Assembly: GCA_009741485.1 (NCBI GenBank) | Contig: CM019219.1 | Span: forward strand, 1,431,547 to 1,495,546 | Length of the DNA stretch: 64,000 nucleotides | Direction of reading: 5' to 3' | Source: Malurus cyaneus samueli | Lineage: Eukaryota; Chordata; Aves; Passeriformes; Maluridae | Shown: positions 1 to 10,629 of the stretch, piece after piece | Layout of the letters: each line of letters starts with the position of its first letter | How positions within the stretch are numbered: position 1 is the stretch's first letter | The notes under the pieces: generated by a model | Seen by the model: the letters and a program-made list of their open reading frames with translations, nothing else | Database searches by the model: none | What the model was told of the DNA's origin: nothing | Translations under genes and position numbers: made by a program

Positions 1-344
1 GGCACGGAAAAACACGCTCAGGGAGGGCATGGCTGGCAGAGAGGGGCTGGAACTGCCCTAAAAACTGTGACAGGGCTGTCAGGGTGAGCCAGGAACAGAG
101 GGGGATCCTCCACCACAGAGCAAACAGTGCCCTGCATTCCTGGGCTTGGTCTGTTGGGGGTTTTGTGCCCCTTGAAGCTGTGAAAGCACCAGAAAGGACG
201 TTCAGAGAGGGTTGGGCTTTCAGCAGGCTGCTCAATGCCTGAGCTGATTGGAGCTCAGGGCTGCTTATCAGCCCAGTCTGCTGATTTAAATATATTTATG
301 ATTTATGAGACACCCAAGCTGGATTTTGGTGTGAAAAATAAATA

Positions 345-425
345 ATGGGAGGGGACCCTGCCCATAGCAGGATGATCTTGAAGCTCCTCCCACCCAAAAC
401 CCTTCTGTGATTCTATGAAATAATT
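345..425 (+). mobile_element. CR1 LINE 3' tail fragment
   Basis: The sequence resembles the end of avian CR1 elements: a 'GGATGATCTTGAAG' stretch, a CCC-rich stretch, then a terminal 'TTCTGTGATTCTATGA' like the CR1 octamer repeat. The same fragment lies at about 12170-12255 and, inverted and noisy, near 38100-38165. It is short, so the subfamily cannot be named. Confidence 0.5.
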
Positions 426-975
426 ACATCTTTAAATCAAATTTCTTCAAACTGAAGTCAGGCACCAAATTCTCAATTAACAATTAAAGAACTTCTGCAT
501 TTTTAAGTGAAAAATGCATGGAAAAATAATTATTTTGGGCCAAATCCCCCCCTCCACCCTCTGCTGCTGACCCCTGCAAGGTTTTGGCACCCTCCCTGTG
601 CTCTGAGCAGGGCAGAGCCCGGCTCCTGCCCCACCCAGTGAGGATGTGATTCACTCAGGATGCTCCTCCTCATCACCCCCATCACGAGGGCTGAGTCCTG
701 CTGCCTCTGGCTCACTCTGACCTGTCCCCAAACCCCAGTGAAGCTGTGAGAGGCTCAATCCACCCAGGACCAGCACATTTCCTCCTTTTTTAGCACCGAG
801 TGAGCCACAGGACACCTCAATCAAGCCAGAATCAAAAATCCAAAACTCCTACAGGAAGCTTTTCAGTAAAAAATCGAGGCAATAATCCCAGACTTCCAAC
901 ATCCAGCTTCCATTAGGGAAGATATTTTTGTTCCCCCCCTGCCCCGTTTTTGGCCATCCACGTGTAAAAACTTAC

Positions 976-1111
976 ATTGAACTCCTCCCTGAAGAGTTTC
1001 CCTTCGTCTGCCGAGCGTATCCAATTTCCTCCTCCAAGTTTTCCACTGGGATGGGGAAATACTTCTTGGGGCCCGAGGGAGATCTGCTGAGCAGCATGAC
1101 CCGTTGCTGTT
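976..1111 (-). pseudogene. PTPRE: PTPRE exon 4, duplicate copy with 1-bp deletion
   Basis: This is the copy-A counterpart of the intact exon at 12807-12943. The AG acceptor, the internal ATG at 1097-1095 and the GTAAGT donor are preserved. One base is missing near 1022, where copy A reads 'TATCCAATT' and A' reads 'TATCCGAATT', which shifts the frame before the exon ends. The inverted copy near 37470 keeps the extra base, so two of three copies support the intact version. The deletion is probably a sequence error or an allelic change in a mis-joined contig, not a biological inactivation. Confidence 0.85.
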
Positions 1112-1435
1112 CTGTCAGGACAAGGGCAGTGTGTGTTAAGGGATATCCAGAGCAAGAAATTCCAGCTACAAATTAATCTGGATGCTGGAAAATGCCAAAC
1201 TTCTCCCATACAACTCCACTTGGTGATAAAGCAGATTTAAAGGAAATAAAAAAACAAACTGTAGGCCAAGTGTTGGTGAAAGGAATGGTTTTTGTGTTGA
1301 TACTGAATTAAAATGTGACTGAGTTTTTTTCAGAAAAGGAGAAGTTTCTCTCTGCTCGCAGGACAGGCATGCAGAGGCAGCTTTTAGCACCAAGAGATGC
1401 TGTGAGATTGTTTCATTTCAACGGGAAAAAATCCC

Positions 1436-1670
1436 CTCAAAAAAACCCAACAAAACAAAAAAAACCAAACACCCCGCAAAACCCAAACAACCAAACAAAA
1501 AAATCCAAACAAAAACCCCCAAGAAAAAAAAAAACCAAAAAACCAAGAAAGTCAAAGAGCCAAACACAATAACAACAACAACAATAATAACAATGGATAA
1601 AGAATAGGAAATAAAAATATAATAATAATAATAGTAGTAGTAAATAATTATAATGATAATAAAGTCTCTT
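1436..1670. repeat. A/C-rich low-complexity tract and AAC/AAT microsatellite
   Basis: An A-rich stretch with scattered C runs (about 1436-1560) passes into AAC and then AAT triplets (about 1565-1670). It lies in the intron 5' of exon 4 and is duplicated at 13262-13500, where the triplet part has a different length. A degraded inverted copy lies at about 36800-37050. Long open frames read from the other strand, rich in Tyr, Leu and Phe, come from the simple repeat and are not genes. Confidence 0.85.
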
Positions 1671-2295
1671 TAACTTGTCAGCCAGCAGAAACTGTGCCCC
1701 AAGAGGAGCTGCCCCGCTGTGCCCAAGCCCTGGCCCAGCAGGAAGTTGATGGGTATTTTTAGGGTTTTGCCTTTCCCTCTGACTGCCACCCTCTAACTCA
1801 GCCATGGCTTGACACGTGGCCAAGTGGAGCTGGCACAAAGCAGGGGCTGATTTATCTGTAACTGTGTCTTTTTCTTGCACAGGTTTGTGGGGTTTGAGCT
1901 GGGCCCCACAGAGGAGCCAGCCCCGTGGGTGGAAACCAACCCAGCACAGCTCAAACCAGTGGGAAACGCTTTTAACTCCTCTGAGGGTTTGATTTTAGTG
2001 CTTCTGGCTCCAAACTGCCCCGTTTCAGCCCCCTGCTTCACCTTGAGAAAGCACCCAGTGAATTCACAAAAAATTCAGGGCTTTTCTCCCCCATTTTAAG
2101 AAGAAATGTGAACATAAACATCACGGTGTCAGAAATTCGGATCTCTGATAAAACATTTCCAAAGAGCCCAGGCAAGTTTTACACAGAAACGTTTGCTGAT
2201 CACAACTTAAAGTGAAACTTATTTAAAACCAGCAGCCGGAAGGTCAGGTTTTATATAGACTGCTTTAATATGGATTTCTAAATATGGATCTCTAT

Positions 2296-2412
2296 CCCAA
2301 GGCCAGTTTGGATGGGACAGCCAAGCATTGGAAGGTGTCCCTGGCCATGGCACGAGGGTTGGAACTGGATGAGTCTTTAAAGTCCCTTTCAACCAAATTG
2401 TTTGTGATTGCT
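2296..2412 (+). mobile_element. CR1 LINE 3' end fragment
   Basis: A typical CR1 3' terminus: 'GGAAGGTGTCCCTGGCCATGG', then a 'GGTTGGAACTGGATGA' block and 'AAAGTCCCTTTCAACC' with a trailing 'TTTGTGATTG'. It lies in the intron between exons 4 and 3 of copy A, with the duplicate at about 14134-14250. Confidence 0.8.
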
Positions 2413-2545
2413 TTTTTTAAAACTACTTTAACAACAACTCTGCCACTTAGATTATAAATAAAACAAACGTGAGAGAGTAATTCTGGATTAAAGTTGTGTG
2501 CACACACAAACAAAAGGGAGAGTTTGGAAGCAAATCTCTCCATAC

Positions 2546-2619
2546 CTTGCTCTTCCAAGATCCCATTCGGCATCTTTTTGTCACCGGAGGTCACCACGGC
2601 TTTCCTGTGCCTCCTGAAC
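2546..2619 (-). CDS. PTPRE: PTPRE exon 3 (juxtamembrane), duplicate in copy A
   Basis: The coding sequence is identical to the exon at 14384-14457, with an AG acceptor before 2619 and a GTATGG donor after 2546. It encodes the basic stretch after the membrane span and the K-K-M-P-N-G segment shared with PTPRE of other vertebrates. The reading frame is intact, but it belongs to the duplicated contig, so it should not be counted as a second exon of the gene without checking the assembly. Confidence 0.85.
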
Positions 2620-2659
2620 CTGAAAGGAGACACTGTGTCAACCTGGCAGCCCTGGCAGG

Positions 2660-4110
2660 AGAAACCCAGTGTTTCCCCCAGCCCTTTCCACCAACCATGG
2701 GATCCTGGAGAAACCCAACATTTCCAGCAACCATGTAATCCTAGAGAAACTCAGCATTTCCATTGATCATGTAATCCTAGAGAAACCCAACATTTCCACC
2801 AACCCTTTTCACCAACCATGTAATCCTAAAGGAATCCAACATTTCCCCCCAACCCTTTCCAACAACCACATAATCCTAGAGCAACCGAATGTTTCCCCCA
2901 GCCCTTTCCACCAACCACGGGATCCCAGAGAAACCCAGCATTTCCACCGATCATGTGATCCTAGAGAAACCCAACGTTTTCCTTAGCCCTTTCCACCAAC
3001 CATGTAATCCTAGAGAAATCAAACATTTCCCTCCAACCCTTTCCACTGATAATATAATCCTAGAGGAACCCAGCGTTTCCCTCCAACCCTTACACCGACC
3101 ATGTAATCCTGAAGAAACTTAGAATTTCCTCTAATCCTTTTCACCCTTTTCAGCCATTTAATCCGAGAGGAACACAACATTTCCCCCAACCCTTTTCACC
3201 AATCATGTAATCCTAGAGAAACTCAGCATTTCCCCCCAGCCCTTTCCACCAACCACACAATCCTAGAGGAACTCAGTGTTTCCCCCAGCCCTTTCCACCC
3301 ACCAGGTAATCCTGGAGAAACCCAGCATTTCCACTGATCATGTAATCCTAGAGGAAAACAACATTTCCCCAAACCCTTTTCACCAACCATGTAATCCTAG
3401 AGAAACACATTGCCCCCCGGCCCTTTCCACCTACCACATAATCTAAGAAAAACTCAGCATTTCCCCCAGCTCTTTTCACCGACCACGTAATCCTGAAAAA
3501 ACCAAACATTTCCCCCAAACCCTTTTCACCAACCTACATAATCCTAGAGGAATCCAGTGTTTCCCTCAACCCTTTTCACCGACCATGTAATCCTACAGGA
3601 ACCCAACATTTTCCCCAACCCTTTTCACCAATCATGTAATCCTAGAGAAACTCCAGCATTTTCCCCAACCCTTTCCACCAACCCATGTAATCCTAGAGAA
3701 CTCAGCATTTCCCCCCATGCCCTTTCACCAACCATGTAATCCTAGAGGGACCCAACGTTTTTCTCAGCCCTTTCCACTGAGCATGCAATTTTGGAGAAAC
3801 TCAGCATTTCCCCCAATCCCTTTTACCAACCACACAATCCTAGAGAAACACAACATTTTCCCACCATGTAATCCTGAACTGCACCCCCTCAACAAATCCT
3901 AGAGGAGCACCAGTGTTTCCCCCAGCCCTTTCCACCGACCACATAATCCTAGAAAAACTCAACATTTCCCCAACCCTTTTCAACAACCACACAAATCTAG
4001 AGAAACACAACATTTCCCCCAACCATGTAATCCTAAGCTAGCTCCCCCCTTACACAACCTAGAGACTCAGTGTTTCCTCCCAGTCCTTTCCACCCACCAG
4101 GTAATCCTGG
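2660..4110. repeat. 36/49-bp minisatellite filling the intron, copy A
   Basis: Tandem units of about 36 bp, many with a 13-bp insertion giving about 49 bp, share the core 'CATGTAATCCTAGAGAAAC' followed by a 'CATTTCC' block. On the PTPRE sense strand the array is G-rich, with GGG and GGGG runs. It occupies nearly the whole intron between the membrane-span and juxtamembrane exons. Several units near 3640-4070 are rearranged relative to A' (14500-15905). The repeated open frames across it reflect unit structure, not coding. Confidence 0.95.
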
Positions 4111-4242
4111 AGAAGCTCTTTCTGTTCATGCTGGCAGCGGGCACGGTTCCTCTGCGGCCCCGCAGCCGCCGCCTCCCCTTTGGCTGCCGTGGGAGGGCTC
4201 AGGGGACGGGGCTGAGCTCTGCCCGGCCCCACCAACACCCAC

Positions 4243-4345
4243 CTGAAAAAATACCCCGCCAGCACCACGAAAATGAGCACCACCAGCACCAGGATCAGCA
4301 GGGACGTCAGCAGCTCCTTGTGCAGGCTGTTCTCCTCGGTGGAGT
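4243..4345 (-). CDS. PTPRE: PTPRE exon 2 (transmembrane), duplicate in copy A
   Basis: This matches the exon at 16032-16134: acceptor after 'CCCTCCGCAG', 103 bp, donor GTGGGT. It encodes the end of the ectodomain and a 23-residue hydrophobic span ending in Tyr-Phe-Phe. The frame is intact. It is part of the directly duplicated segment and probably an assembly copy. Confidence 0.85.
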
Positions 4346-5119
4346 CTGCGGAGGGAGGCATGAAATGTGGGATATGGGATTGTGGGTGTTCTATCTGCTC
4401 CGTGCATTGAAAATTTTACCTCTCCTCACTGAAAGTACCAGAATTACAAAGCTCAAATCAGAAGTTTCAAAATTTTTTTTTTCTTGGTTTTTCCCCCCTT
4501 TCAAAAGCATAGCCGAACTAGTGCCGCTGAGAAAATCGAGGGTATTTTCTGGAATGGCTGGTTAAACAATTTACTGTAGTCAGAGAAGGCTGAATGGGTA
4601 TTAAGCTGAAAATGAAACCCATCTTAAGGTTTGCTGCAATTCGCCCATGAACATCGGCTGTCTCCTCAACCAGAAAATCACCCCAAAAATACCTTTCACA
4701 GAAATTTTATTGAGTTATATTCTATAGAAATAGAAAAATGAGCAGGAATAATGACATTTTCCTCAAAGAACATGTCTGTTGTATCTGGTACAAACTCGGA
4801 GTTCACCCTTCTGCTCACAGCGTTTTGTGGATGTGCCTCTATACCTTTCACTTTCATTTTGCTTCTGTAACCTTTTAGTTCTGCTAAATAATTCAGTGCA
4901 GAACAGATTAAAATCATTAAAAACCCAACATGTTTTATTTAAGGAAGCCAAAACCCAGCCTGAACCTTCAGCGAGCAGAACACAAAACCACCACAACCGC
5001 TTTTCCAAAATTAAGGCAATTTCTGTCACCGCTCCATGTTTTAAACTTTTTTTTCCCTTTTAAATCTGACATTTACAAGGCTTCTAATGAGCTTTTTAAC
5101 CATTCACTCTTTGAGAGTT

Positions 5120-5360
5120 GAGAGATGGAAGGGTTGGATGGAATTGGGAAAGAATTTTTGGTGGAAGGTCGGGATGGGGGTTGGGATGAATTCCCAAAAG
5201 AAGCGTGGCTTGCCCCTGGATCCCTGGAAAATGTCCAAGGCCAGGCGGATGGGGCTTGGGAGCAGCCTGGGACAGTGGAAGGTGTCCCTGACCATGGCAG
5301 GGGTGCAATGGGATGATTTTTAAGGTGCCTTCCAACCCAAAATCAGTCTGGGATTCAATA
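5120..5360 (+). mobile_element. CR1 LINE 3' fragment
   Basis: The CR1 sense blocks occur in order: 'GCCCCTGGATCCCTGG', 'GTCCAAGGCCAGG', 'GCAGCCTGGGACAGTGGAAG', 'GGTGTCCCTGACCATGG' and 'AAGGTGCCTTCCAACCC'. About 240 bp of the 3' end is present. It lies in the large 5' intron, 5' of the membrane-span exon. Copies lie at about 16905-17145 and, inverted and noisy, at about 32960-33230. Confidence 0.9.
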
Positions 5361-6811
5361 AAATACTTAAGAGTCCATAACACCTGTGATAATTCAAGAC
5401 GGAATCTTGTGGACCACAAAAAGACCCAGAATTGAGGGCTGCAAACCCATTTGGGCCTTGGGAGCAGCTGGAAACTCTCTGGGTGCTCAACCAGGAAAAA
5501 AATTCCTTTGGAGGCACGGGTGAGCTGGGGACACACGGGGAACAAAGGTCTCGTCAGTCAGGATCGTAACCCAGAGCTGGAGAAGGCAATAAAACACACG
5601 GGAGATGACATTAAAGTGGAGTTTGAAGATAAAAGTGACAGGCATGACAAAATCGTAATCAGAAGCCACAGTTTGGCAGGGTTTCAGGAAATCCCTCTTG
5701 GAAGGAGTGTCTGGATGAAGATGAATCACCGGCGAACACTTTCTGTGCCGTGTTTGGCAACTCCACCTGCAGCCTGGGATACAAAACACCCAAAAATCCC
5801 TTTTTCTGTCCATCACAGACAAAAATGATGAGCTGCTATGATGCATGAATTTGAATTTTGCTTTTTTTCTTTTCTATATTTGTAACTTTTCCTGACCCTT
5901 TTCCCCAGCTGGAAGGCCAAACACATCCCAGAGCTCCCAGCCCAATCCCATCTTGGTTCTTCCTGGGAACAAAGGTTTTTGAGACACATTTCCATAACCA
6001 AGGAGAGCTGGGACTAAAGATGGGGAGCTCCAGAGAAAGGGTTTGTCCTGGGGGAATTACATCACTACTTGTCCTCCTAGTTGGTGCTTTTTATCAATTA
6101 TGCTAATTTTCTAAAACCCATCAAACTCTATTCACCCTGTGAGGTGGGATTTTGTGGATATTCTTCCATAAATGCACCTGGAGCTCCAATAAAAACCCAC
6201 TCTTATATTACCTCCTATACTAAAATCATCTCGAATTTCATTTCTAAGTTAAAAAAACTTCAGCTCAGCTTCTGGAGTTTTCAGAAAATGTCAGCCTTGG
6301 GATTCCTGCAGGGATTTTGGCGGGTTTTGTGGTCTGTGCTCTTTTGGTCTCTGTGACAACACCCATCAGTGCACAGCGGGGGGAGAGAAACAAGTCTTTG
6401 GCATTCCACGAGGGAAATTAAAATTCCCCCTCAGCCCATTACACAGCAAAAAAAAGAAAACCCCAAATCTGCCTTTTCACAGAATTTGCTGCACCCATTT
6501 TTGGGCCGGTGTCTTTGGAGAAGTTGATTTCCCAGGGCACAACAACTGAAAGCTCCCAATTCCCAAAGGGCCAGGAAAGTTGAAACCTTCTGCCAAATTT
6601 ACAGCCCCATCTCAAATTTCAGCCGAGGACAGAGCCACCCCACCATGACTGATAGGGACCCAAAATTCTTCTGTCCTTAAAATCCCCTCCCCCTTTCTTT
6701 GCCTTTTTTCCCACATTTTCCCGAGGAAAAGTTGAGGTTCTCCAAAAACCCACAAATAAAAAGTCCCTTCATTCTTTGTGCCTGGGCATTATCGGTCCAA
6801 ATCTCTCTCTT

Positions 6812-6836
6812 NNNNNNNNNNNNNNNNNNNNNNNNN
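6812..6836. other. Assembly gap, exactly 25 N
   Basis: There are 25 undetermined bases between duplicate copy A on the left and the intron after the last PTPRE exon on the right. The exon that should follow 7186-7346, carrying the remainder of the HC-SAG-GRTG loop, is absent between here and the exon, so real sequence is missing at this join. A second gap of identical length lies at 39859-39883. Confidence 0.99.
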
Positions 6837-7185
6837 GGGATGAATTCCCAGAGCAGCACTGAGTGGCAAAGGTCACAGATTTCTATCAGGACTCTGTTTT
6901 TTTCTGACGAAGAACAGATTTCTACCAAACAATGGACATCGCTCATAAAAAAACCCCAAACAACAAAACAACAACATCTGTTTGAGGATTACACTGAGGG
7001 CAAAAAGCTTTGGGAATTTTTACCCTGAGCTCTCAAAAACTCAGTTTATTATTAGCCCTTAATATAAATGTTTGAGTAAATATATCTATACATATAAATA
7101 TATAAAATACAGTTAAAAATGTAAATATATATATCAATAACACCAGGCCAAGCTACAAGAACAGCTTGAGGGGCACATAACATAC
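6837..7185 (-). other. PTPRE: PTPRE intron following the catalytic-cysteine exon
   Basis: Non-coding, with an AT-rich stretch at about 7060-7140 (repeated ATAT/TAAATAT). I looked on the minus strand for the next coding exon (SAG-GRTG) and found none. The intron is cut off by the 25-N gap. Confidence 0.75.
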
Positions 7186-7346
7186 CTACAATGAACCACA
7201 ATTGGTCCAGCGTGGGCAGGATTCAAGGTTTTGACTTTTTTCAGGAATTTCAGCATCCCAATGGGTGTGAAAGGCACCCCAAAGTCTGGCCAGCTGGTGA
7301 AGTGGAGCTGTGTGACGAGCCTTGGAGCTTTGCACCCGTCCTGGAG
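7186..7346 (-). CDS. PTPRE: PTPRE exon 10: WPD loop and catalytic Cys of phosphatase domain 1
   Basis: Acceptor after 'TTCCCACAG', donor GTATGT. The exon starts in phase 0 and ends two bases into a codon (AG, expected to become the Ser after the catalytic Cys). Predicted residues 281-333 include the W-P-D loop (Trp299, Pro300, Asp301; the Asp is the general acid) and end in V-V-H-C, where Cys333 is the thiol nucleophile that forms the phosphocysteine intermediate in this family. Mammalian receptor-form PTPRE has this Cys at about residue 335, so the predicted length fits. The rest of the P-loop is on the next exon, which the assembly lacks. Its close paralogue PTPRA is the main alternative; the ectodomain length and juxtamembrane motif favour PTPRE. 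Confidence 0.95.
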
Positions 7347-7829
7347 CTGTGGGAACACCAAATTTTAAATCTGACATCTCATTTTTTACTCAAAGATTAA
7401 GGAATAAACTTATTTGTGGTTATTTATGACTTTATTCCCTGCCAGACTCAGGGTCTGACTCAAGGATTTGGGGTTTATAGTGTGTGTAAAATATAAATAT
7501 TAAGTAAAAATATCATATTATCAATACTGCTGTGCAGTGGGACAATCCCAGGATAAATGAAAAGAGGAAGACTTTTCCAAAGAGCTAAATATATCCAAAT
7601 TCACTCATTTTTTTATCTGTGTGATTTTTCCCCAAAAGATCATCTCCCTGTTGCTTGTGCTCCCCCCTGGTTGTCACAAGGCACCATCTGCTGTGGCCCT
7701 TGGGGACAGAAATCCAGAACCTCTAACAATCCACGGATTTTAGCAGGCATTGGCTTCCCTAGGAAAGACACCTCACCTTTCTCCATTTCCAAACTGAATT
7801 CCCCCTGAGCAAACACTGGAGATTTGACC

Positions 7830-8400
7830 CATGAAACCCTTCATTTCCCCCAAAACCCTTCATTTCCCCCAAAACCCTGCATTCTCCCCAAAAAGCCCTG
7901 CATTTCCCCCAAAACCGTTGAGCAAACCCTGGATATTTGACCCATGAAACCCTTCATTTCCCCCAAAACCCTCATTTCCCCCAAAACCCTGCATTTCCCC
8001 CAAAACCCTGCATTTCCCCCAAAACCCTGCATTTCCCCCAAAACCCTTCATTTCCCCCAAAACCCTGCATTTCCCCCAAAACCCTGCATTTCCCCCAAAA
8101 CCCTGCATTTCCCCCAAAACCCTGCATTTCCCCCAAAACCCTCATTTCCCCCAAAACCCTCATTTCCCCCAAAACCCTCATTTCCCCCAAAACCCTGCAT
8201 TTCCCCCAAAACTTCATTTCCCCAAAACCCTTCATTTCCCCCAAAACCCTTCATTTCCCCCAAAACCCTGCATTTCCCCCAAAACCCTGCATTTCCCCCA
8301 AAACCCTGCATTTCCCCCAAAATCTTTCATTTCCCCTAAAACCCTTCATTTCCCCCAAAACCCTGCATTTCCCCAAAACCCTGCATTTCCCCCAAAGATT
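7830..8400. repeat. 19-bp minisatellite, G-rich on the PTPRE sense strand
   Basis: About 30 tandem units of 'CATTTCCCCCAAAACCCTG' and 1-3 bp variants. On the PTPRE sense strand this reads as alternating GGG-TTTT-GGGGG blocks, a pattern able to form G-quadruplexes. The array ends about 17 bp from the donor of the exon at 8416-8535, so it would occupy the very start of that intron in the transcript. Two short pieces (about 7800-7840 and 7918-7950) share a 'TTTGACCCATGAAACCCTT' block, which suggests an internal duplication. Open frames on both strands are repeat artefacts. Confidence 0.97.
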
Positions 8401-8415
8401 GCCATGAAAGCTCAC

Positions 8416-8535
8416 CGCCTGCACGCAGAATTTTCGGATGGTGTAATCCACCAGCACGATGCAATCCTCCACTGACACCCTGATGTTCCCATAGGTCCAG
8501 CAACCCTGGTCAGGCCAGTACTGGTGACATTTTTC
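8416..8535 (-). CDS. PTPRE: PTPRE exon 9 of phosphatase domain 1
   Basis: Acceptor after 'TTTTTGTGCAG', 120 bp, phase 0 at both ends, donor GTGAGC at 8415-8410. It encodes residues 241-280, starting E-K-C-H-Q-Y-W-P and containing the C-W-T-Y-G and V-D-Y-T-I-R motifs typical of PTPRA/PTPRE domain 1. By this donor the exon ends V-Q-A and joins L-Q-D-G-C, one residue shorter than the mammalian protein at this point. A GC donor three bases earlier is possible but less likely. The minisatellite at 7830-8400 begins almost at the donor. Confidence 0.93.
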
Positions 8536-9459
8536 CTGCACAAAAAAAAAATGGGAATTTAGAGGTCTGAGATTGCTTTCACTGCCGGGAGTTCTTGGGT
8601 TTTATTTGAAAAGAGGGAAGGTGAGCGTGGCTGGGAATGTGCAGAGCTGCTCATGGGGCACAAAGCAACTGCAGCACTCCTTTACTTCTTAAACTTAGGC
8701 AGCTTTGAAGGTGTTTTTGAACCTCATCAGCCCCTTCTGAACTTTTTTTGAATCTCATCAGCCCACAGAGCTTTTGTTTCCGTTTGGCAGCTTTTTAGCT
8801 GTGTCCAGCTGTGGGGACTGTGAGGTTTCACTCTTCTGTGGCCATAACCAAGATCTCCTAGCGGTGAGAAAGGCAAAGCAGCTCTCATGTGAAGCCATCA
8901 GGGATATCCAGATTTAGCAGTTCTGGCTGCTCACACTGGGAATGAGCCCTTTTGGACTGGTTTTGCTGTTGGAGCTTCTGCAAGCAGCAGAAAAAAAAGC
9001 AGGGAAATAAAGCCCAGGCACCTCCACCAAGAGGCAAACAAGGAATTCCAGTTCCAGAGGAGGAATGGGGGACAGGAAGGAACAGCAGAGCCCTGACAGC
9101 AAAGCAGATTAATTTCTTGTTGTTTAATTGATAAATTGTGAGTTTTGAAACCTAATCCTCAGGACAATGAGTGGATTTTTATCTTCATTCCAAATCAATC
9201 CCATCCACAGGTGCAGCCTTGCACTGGGATAAAACCACGGGAGATTTCCTATGGCTCTGCACTGTGCAGGACACCCCTGCAAATCCCAATTTCTCCTTGA
9301 GACCAGCAGGTAAAAATGGGTGTTCTAAAAGTGAAAACTGCATTTCTGAGCAGAAACTGAGCTGTGGTGACAGGGGCCAGGGCAGGAAGTGGTGAGAACC
9401 TGGCCGTGGCTGCTTTAGGAGCACAGGGGACAGCCCAGGGCACTGTGAAAGCTCTTTAC
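8536..9459 (-). other. PTPRE: PTPRE intron between exons 8 and 9
   Basis: About 920 bp of non-coding sequence. A poly-A run lies next to the acceptor (8541-8551; the pyrimidine tract on the sense strand). I see no recognisable repeat or exon. Confidence 0.75.
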
Positions 9460-9557
9460 CTCTTTCCTCTCTTTCAGGTTGGTTAACATGACAATGATGG
9501 CTGATTTCTGCTCCCAGATCATCCTCCAGAAGTCATTGACTGTCTCCTGCTTGGGTC
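9460..9557 (-). CDS. PTPRE: PTPRE exon 8 (Q-G-P motif and W-R-M-I-W)
   Basis: Acceptor after 'TTCTGTGTGCAG', 98 bp, donor GTAAAG. It starts with the last two bases of a Gly codon begun in the previous exon and ends in phase 0. Residues 208-240 carry the conserved G-P-x-x-x-T-V-x-D-F-W core motif and the following W-E-Q-K-S and V-M-L-T-N-L-x-E motifs of tyrosine phosphatase domains. This forms the central part of domain 1. Confidence 0.95.
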
Positions 9558-9794
9558 CTGCACACAGAACAGGGCAATGCTCAGGAGGGGATGGAGAGAT
9601 CCCAGATCCCCCCACCCCCTCCCCTGTGCACCCACCCAGGGCTGTGCCTGCTGCAGCCTGCACGGGTTTGGAATATTCTAAATAAATTCATTTATTTTTC
9701 TGTTTATTAAATAAACCCCCTAGATTTTCTTTCACACAATCATATGCACCCAAAGCTACATTTTAAGCAGAAATCTCCTCTTTTGAAACATCAT

Positions 9795-10110
9795 TCACAG
9801 AACCACAGAATGGTCTGAGCTGGAAAGGACTTCAAAGATCATTTACTGTCACTGCTGCCATGGCAGGGACACCTCCCACTGTCCCAGGGTGGCCTCGGGC
9901 ATTGCCAGGGATCCAGGAACAGCCACAGCTTCTCCGGGAATTCCATCCCATCCCATCCCATCCCATCCCATCCTGCCCAATATCCCATCTAAAGCTCCCC
10001 CTTTTCACCTTAAAGCCATTCCCTGTGTCCTGTCCCTCCATCCCTTGTCCCCAGTCCCTCTCCAGCTCCCCTGGAGCTCCTTTAGGCCTTGGAAGATTTT
10101 CTAATTAATT
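9795..10110 (-). mobile_element. CR1 LINE fragment with a short (ATCCC)n tract
   Basis: Reverse-strand CR1. On the plus strand it runs from 'ACAGAATGGTCTGAGCTGG' through 'CTGCCATGGCAGGGACACC', 'CCAGGAACAGCCACAGC' and 'AAAGCCATTCCCTGTGTCC' to a 'CCTCTCCAGCTCCCC' block. A (CATCC/ATCCC) run at about 9943-9975 replaces part of the consensus. It lies in the intron between exons 7 and 8. Confidence 0.9.
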
Positions 10111-10483
10111 CATTCTTAAATATTATTTAATCTTTTCACTATGGCAGGAACAACATTTAGAATCCCTGCTTTGCAGCTCCTCCCCAGGCCAAGGTTTCCT
10201 GTGACCACAACAAACTGAAAATGGATTTATCAGCAGAAATCAATTTTGAGGAGCAAAGAGGCTCTGGAGGAGGAAAATGAGCCTCTGTCTGCTCAGAGCA
10301 GATTCTGCAGGGCTAGAGGTGTTGGGCACCTCACAAATATTTCAAGCTGGTTTCAACTGTGACCTCTAAGCCCAGCCTCACTCCTGACCAGCACCTGCAG
10401 CTGAAAATAACCTTTAAAACACATCTAAAATTCAATACATTCGGCCCTAAGCTGCAGAGAGGAGAGAAATGAGAACAAGTTAC
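10111..10483 (-). other. PTPRE: PTPRE intron, part between the CR1 fragment and exon 7
   Basis: Unique non-coding sequence in which I recognise no exon or repeat. Confidence 0.6.
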
Positions 10484-10520
10484 CTTGTGCTGCTATAAAT
10501 TTATTCTTTTCTTTATAACC
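10484..10520 (-). CDS. PTPRE: PTPRE 37-bp micro-exon 7 (G-Y-K-E-K-N-K-F)
   Basis: A very small exon: acceptor after 'TTTTTCCACAG', 12 codons plus one base, donor GTAACT. It encodes G-Y-K-E-K-N-K-F-I-A-A-Q (residues 196-207), exactly the peptide expected between the N-A-S-Y-I-D and G-P-K-Q-E-T segments in PTPRA/PTPRE, and its phases join the neighbours without a break. The inverted duplicate stops at its acceptor (gap at 39859), so this exon exists once in the window. Confidence 0.92.
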
Positions 10521-10629
10521 CTGTGGAAAAAAAGACAACACAAATTAAAAGGTGAAAGGCCAACATGCGCTGGCAGAAAATCACTTTTAATCCCCAAACT
10601 TGGTTAGTTGTGGGCAACTCCCAACTCAC

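Larger units (their letters stand above)
1..6811. repeat. Direct duplicate copy A of the PTPRE membrane-span to exon-4 segment
   Basis: Base 1 matches base 11831, and the two sequences run in parallel to the gap at 6812 (A' ends near 18480). The copies agree closely over about 6 kb, differing mainly by single-base indels. In the last 600-700 bases A' is about 15% shorter, as if bases had been dropped. Copy A carries duplicates of three PTPRE exons (976-1111, 2546-2619, 4243-4345). Its left end lies outside the window. The neighbouring 25-N gap suggests an unmerged haplotype or overlapping contig placed in tandem. A real tandem duplication is the alternative. Confidence 0.9.

Noticed and set aside
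7830..8400. CRISPR-like regular repeat array
   Set aside because: The repeats are contiguous without unique spacers, and the host is a vertebrate. It is a minisatellite.
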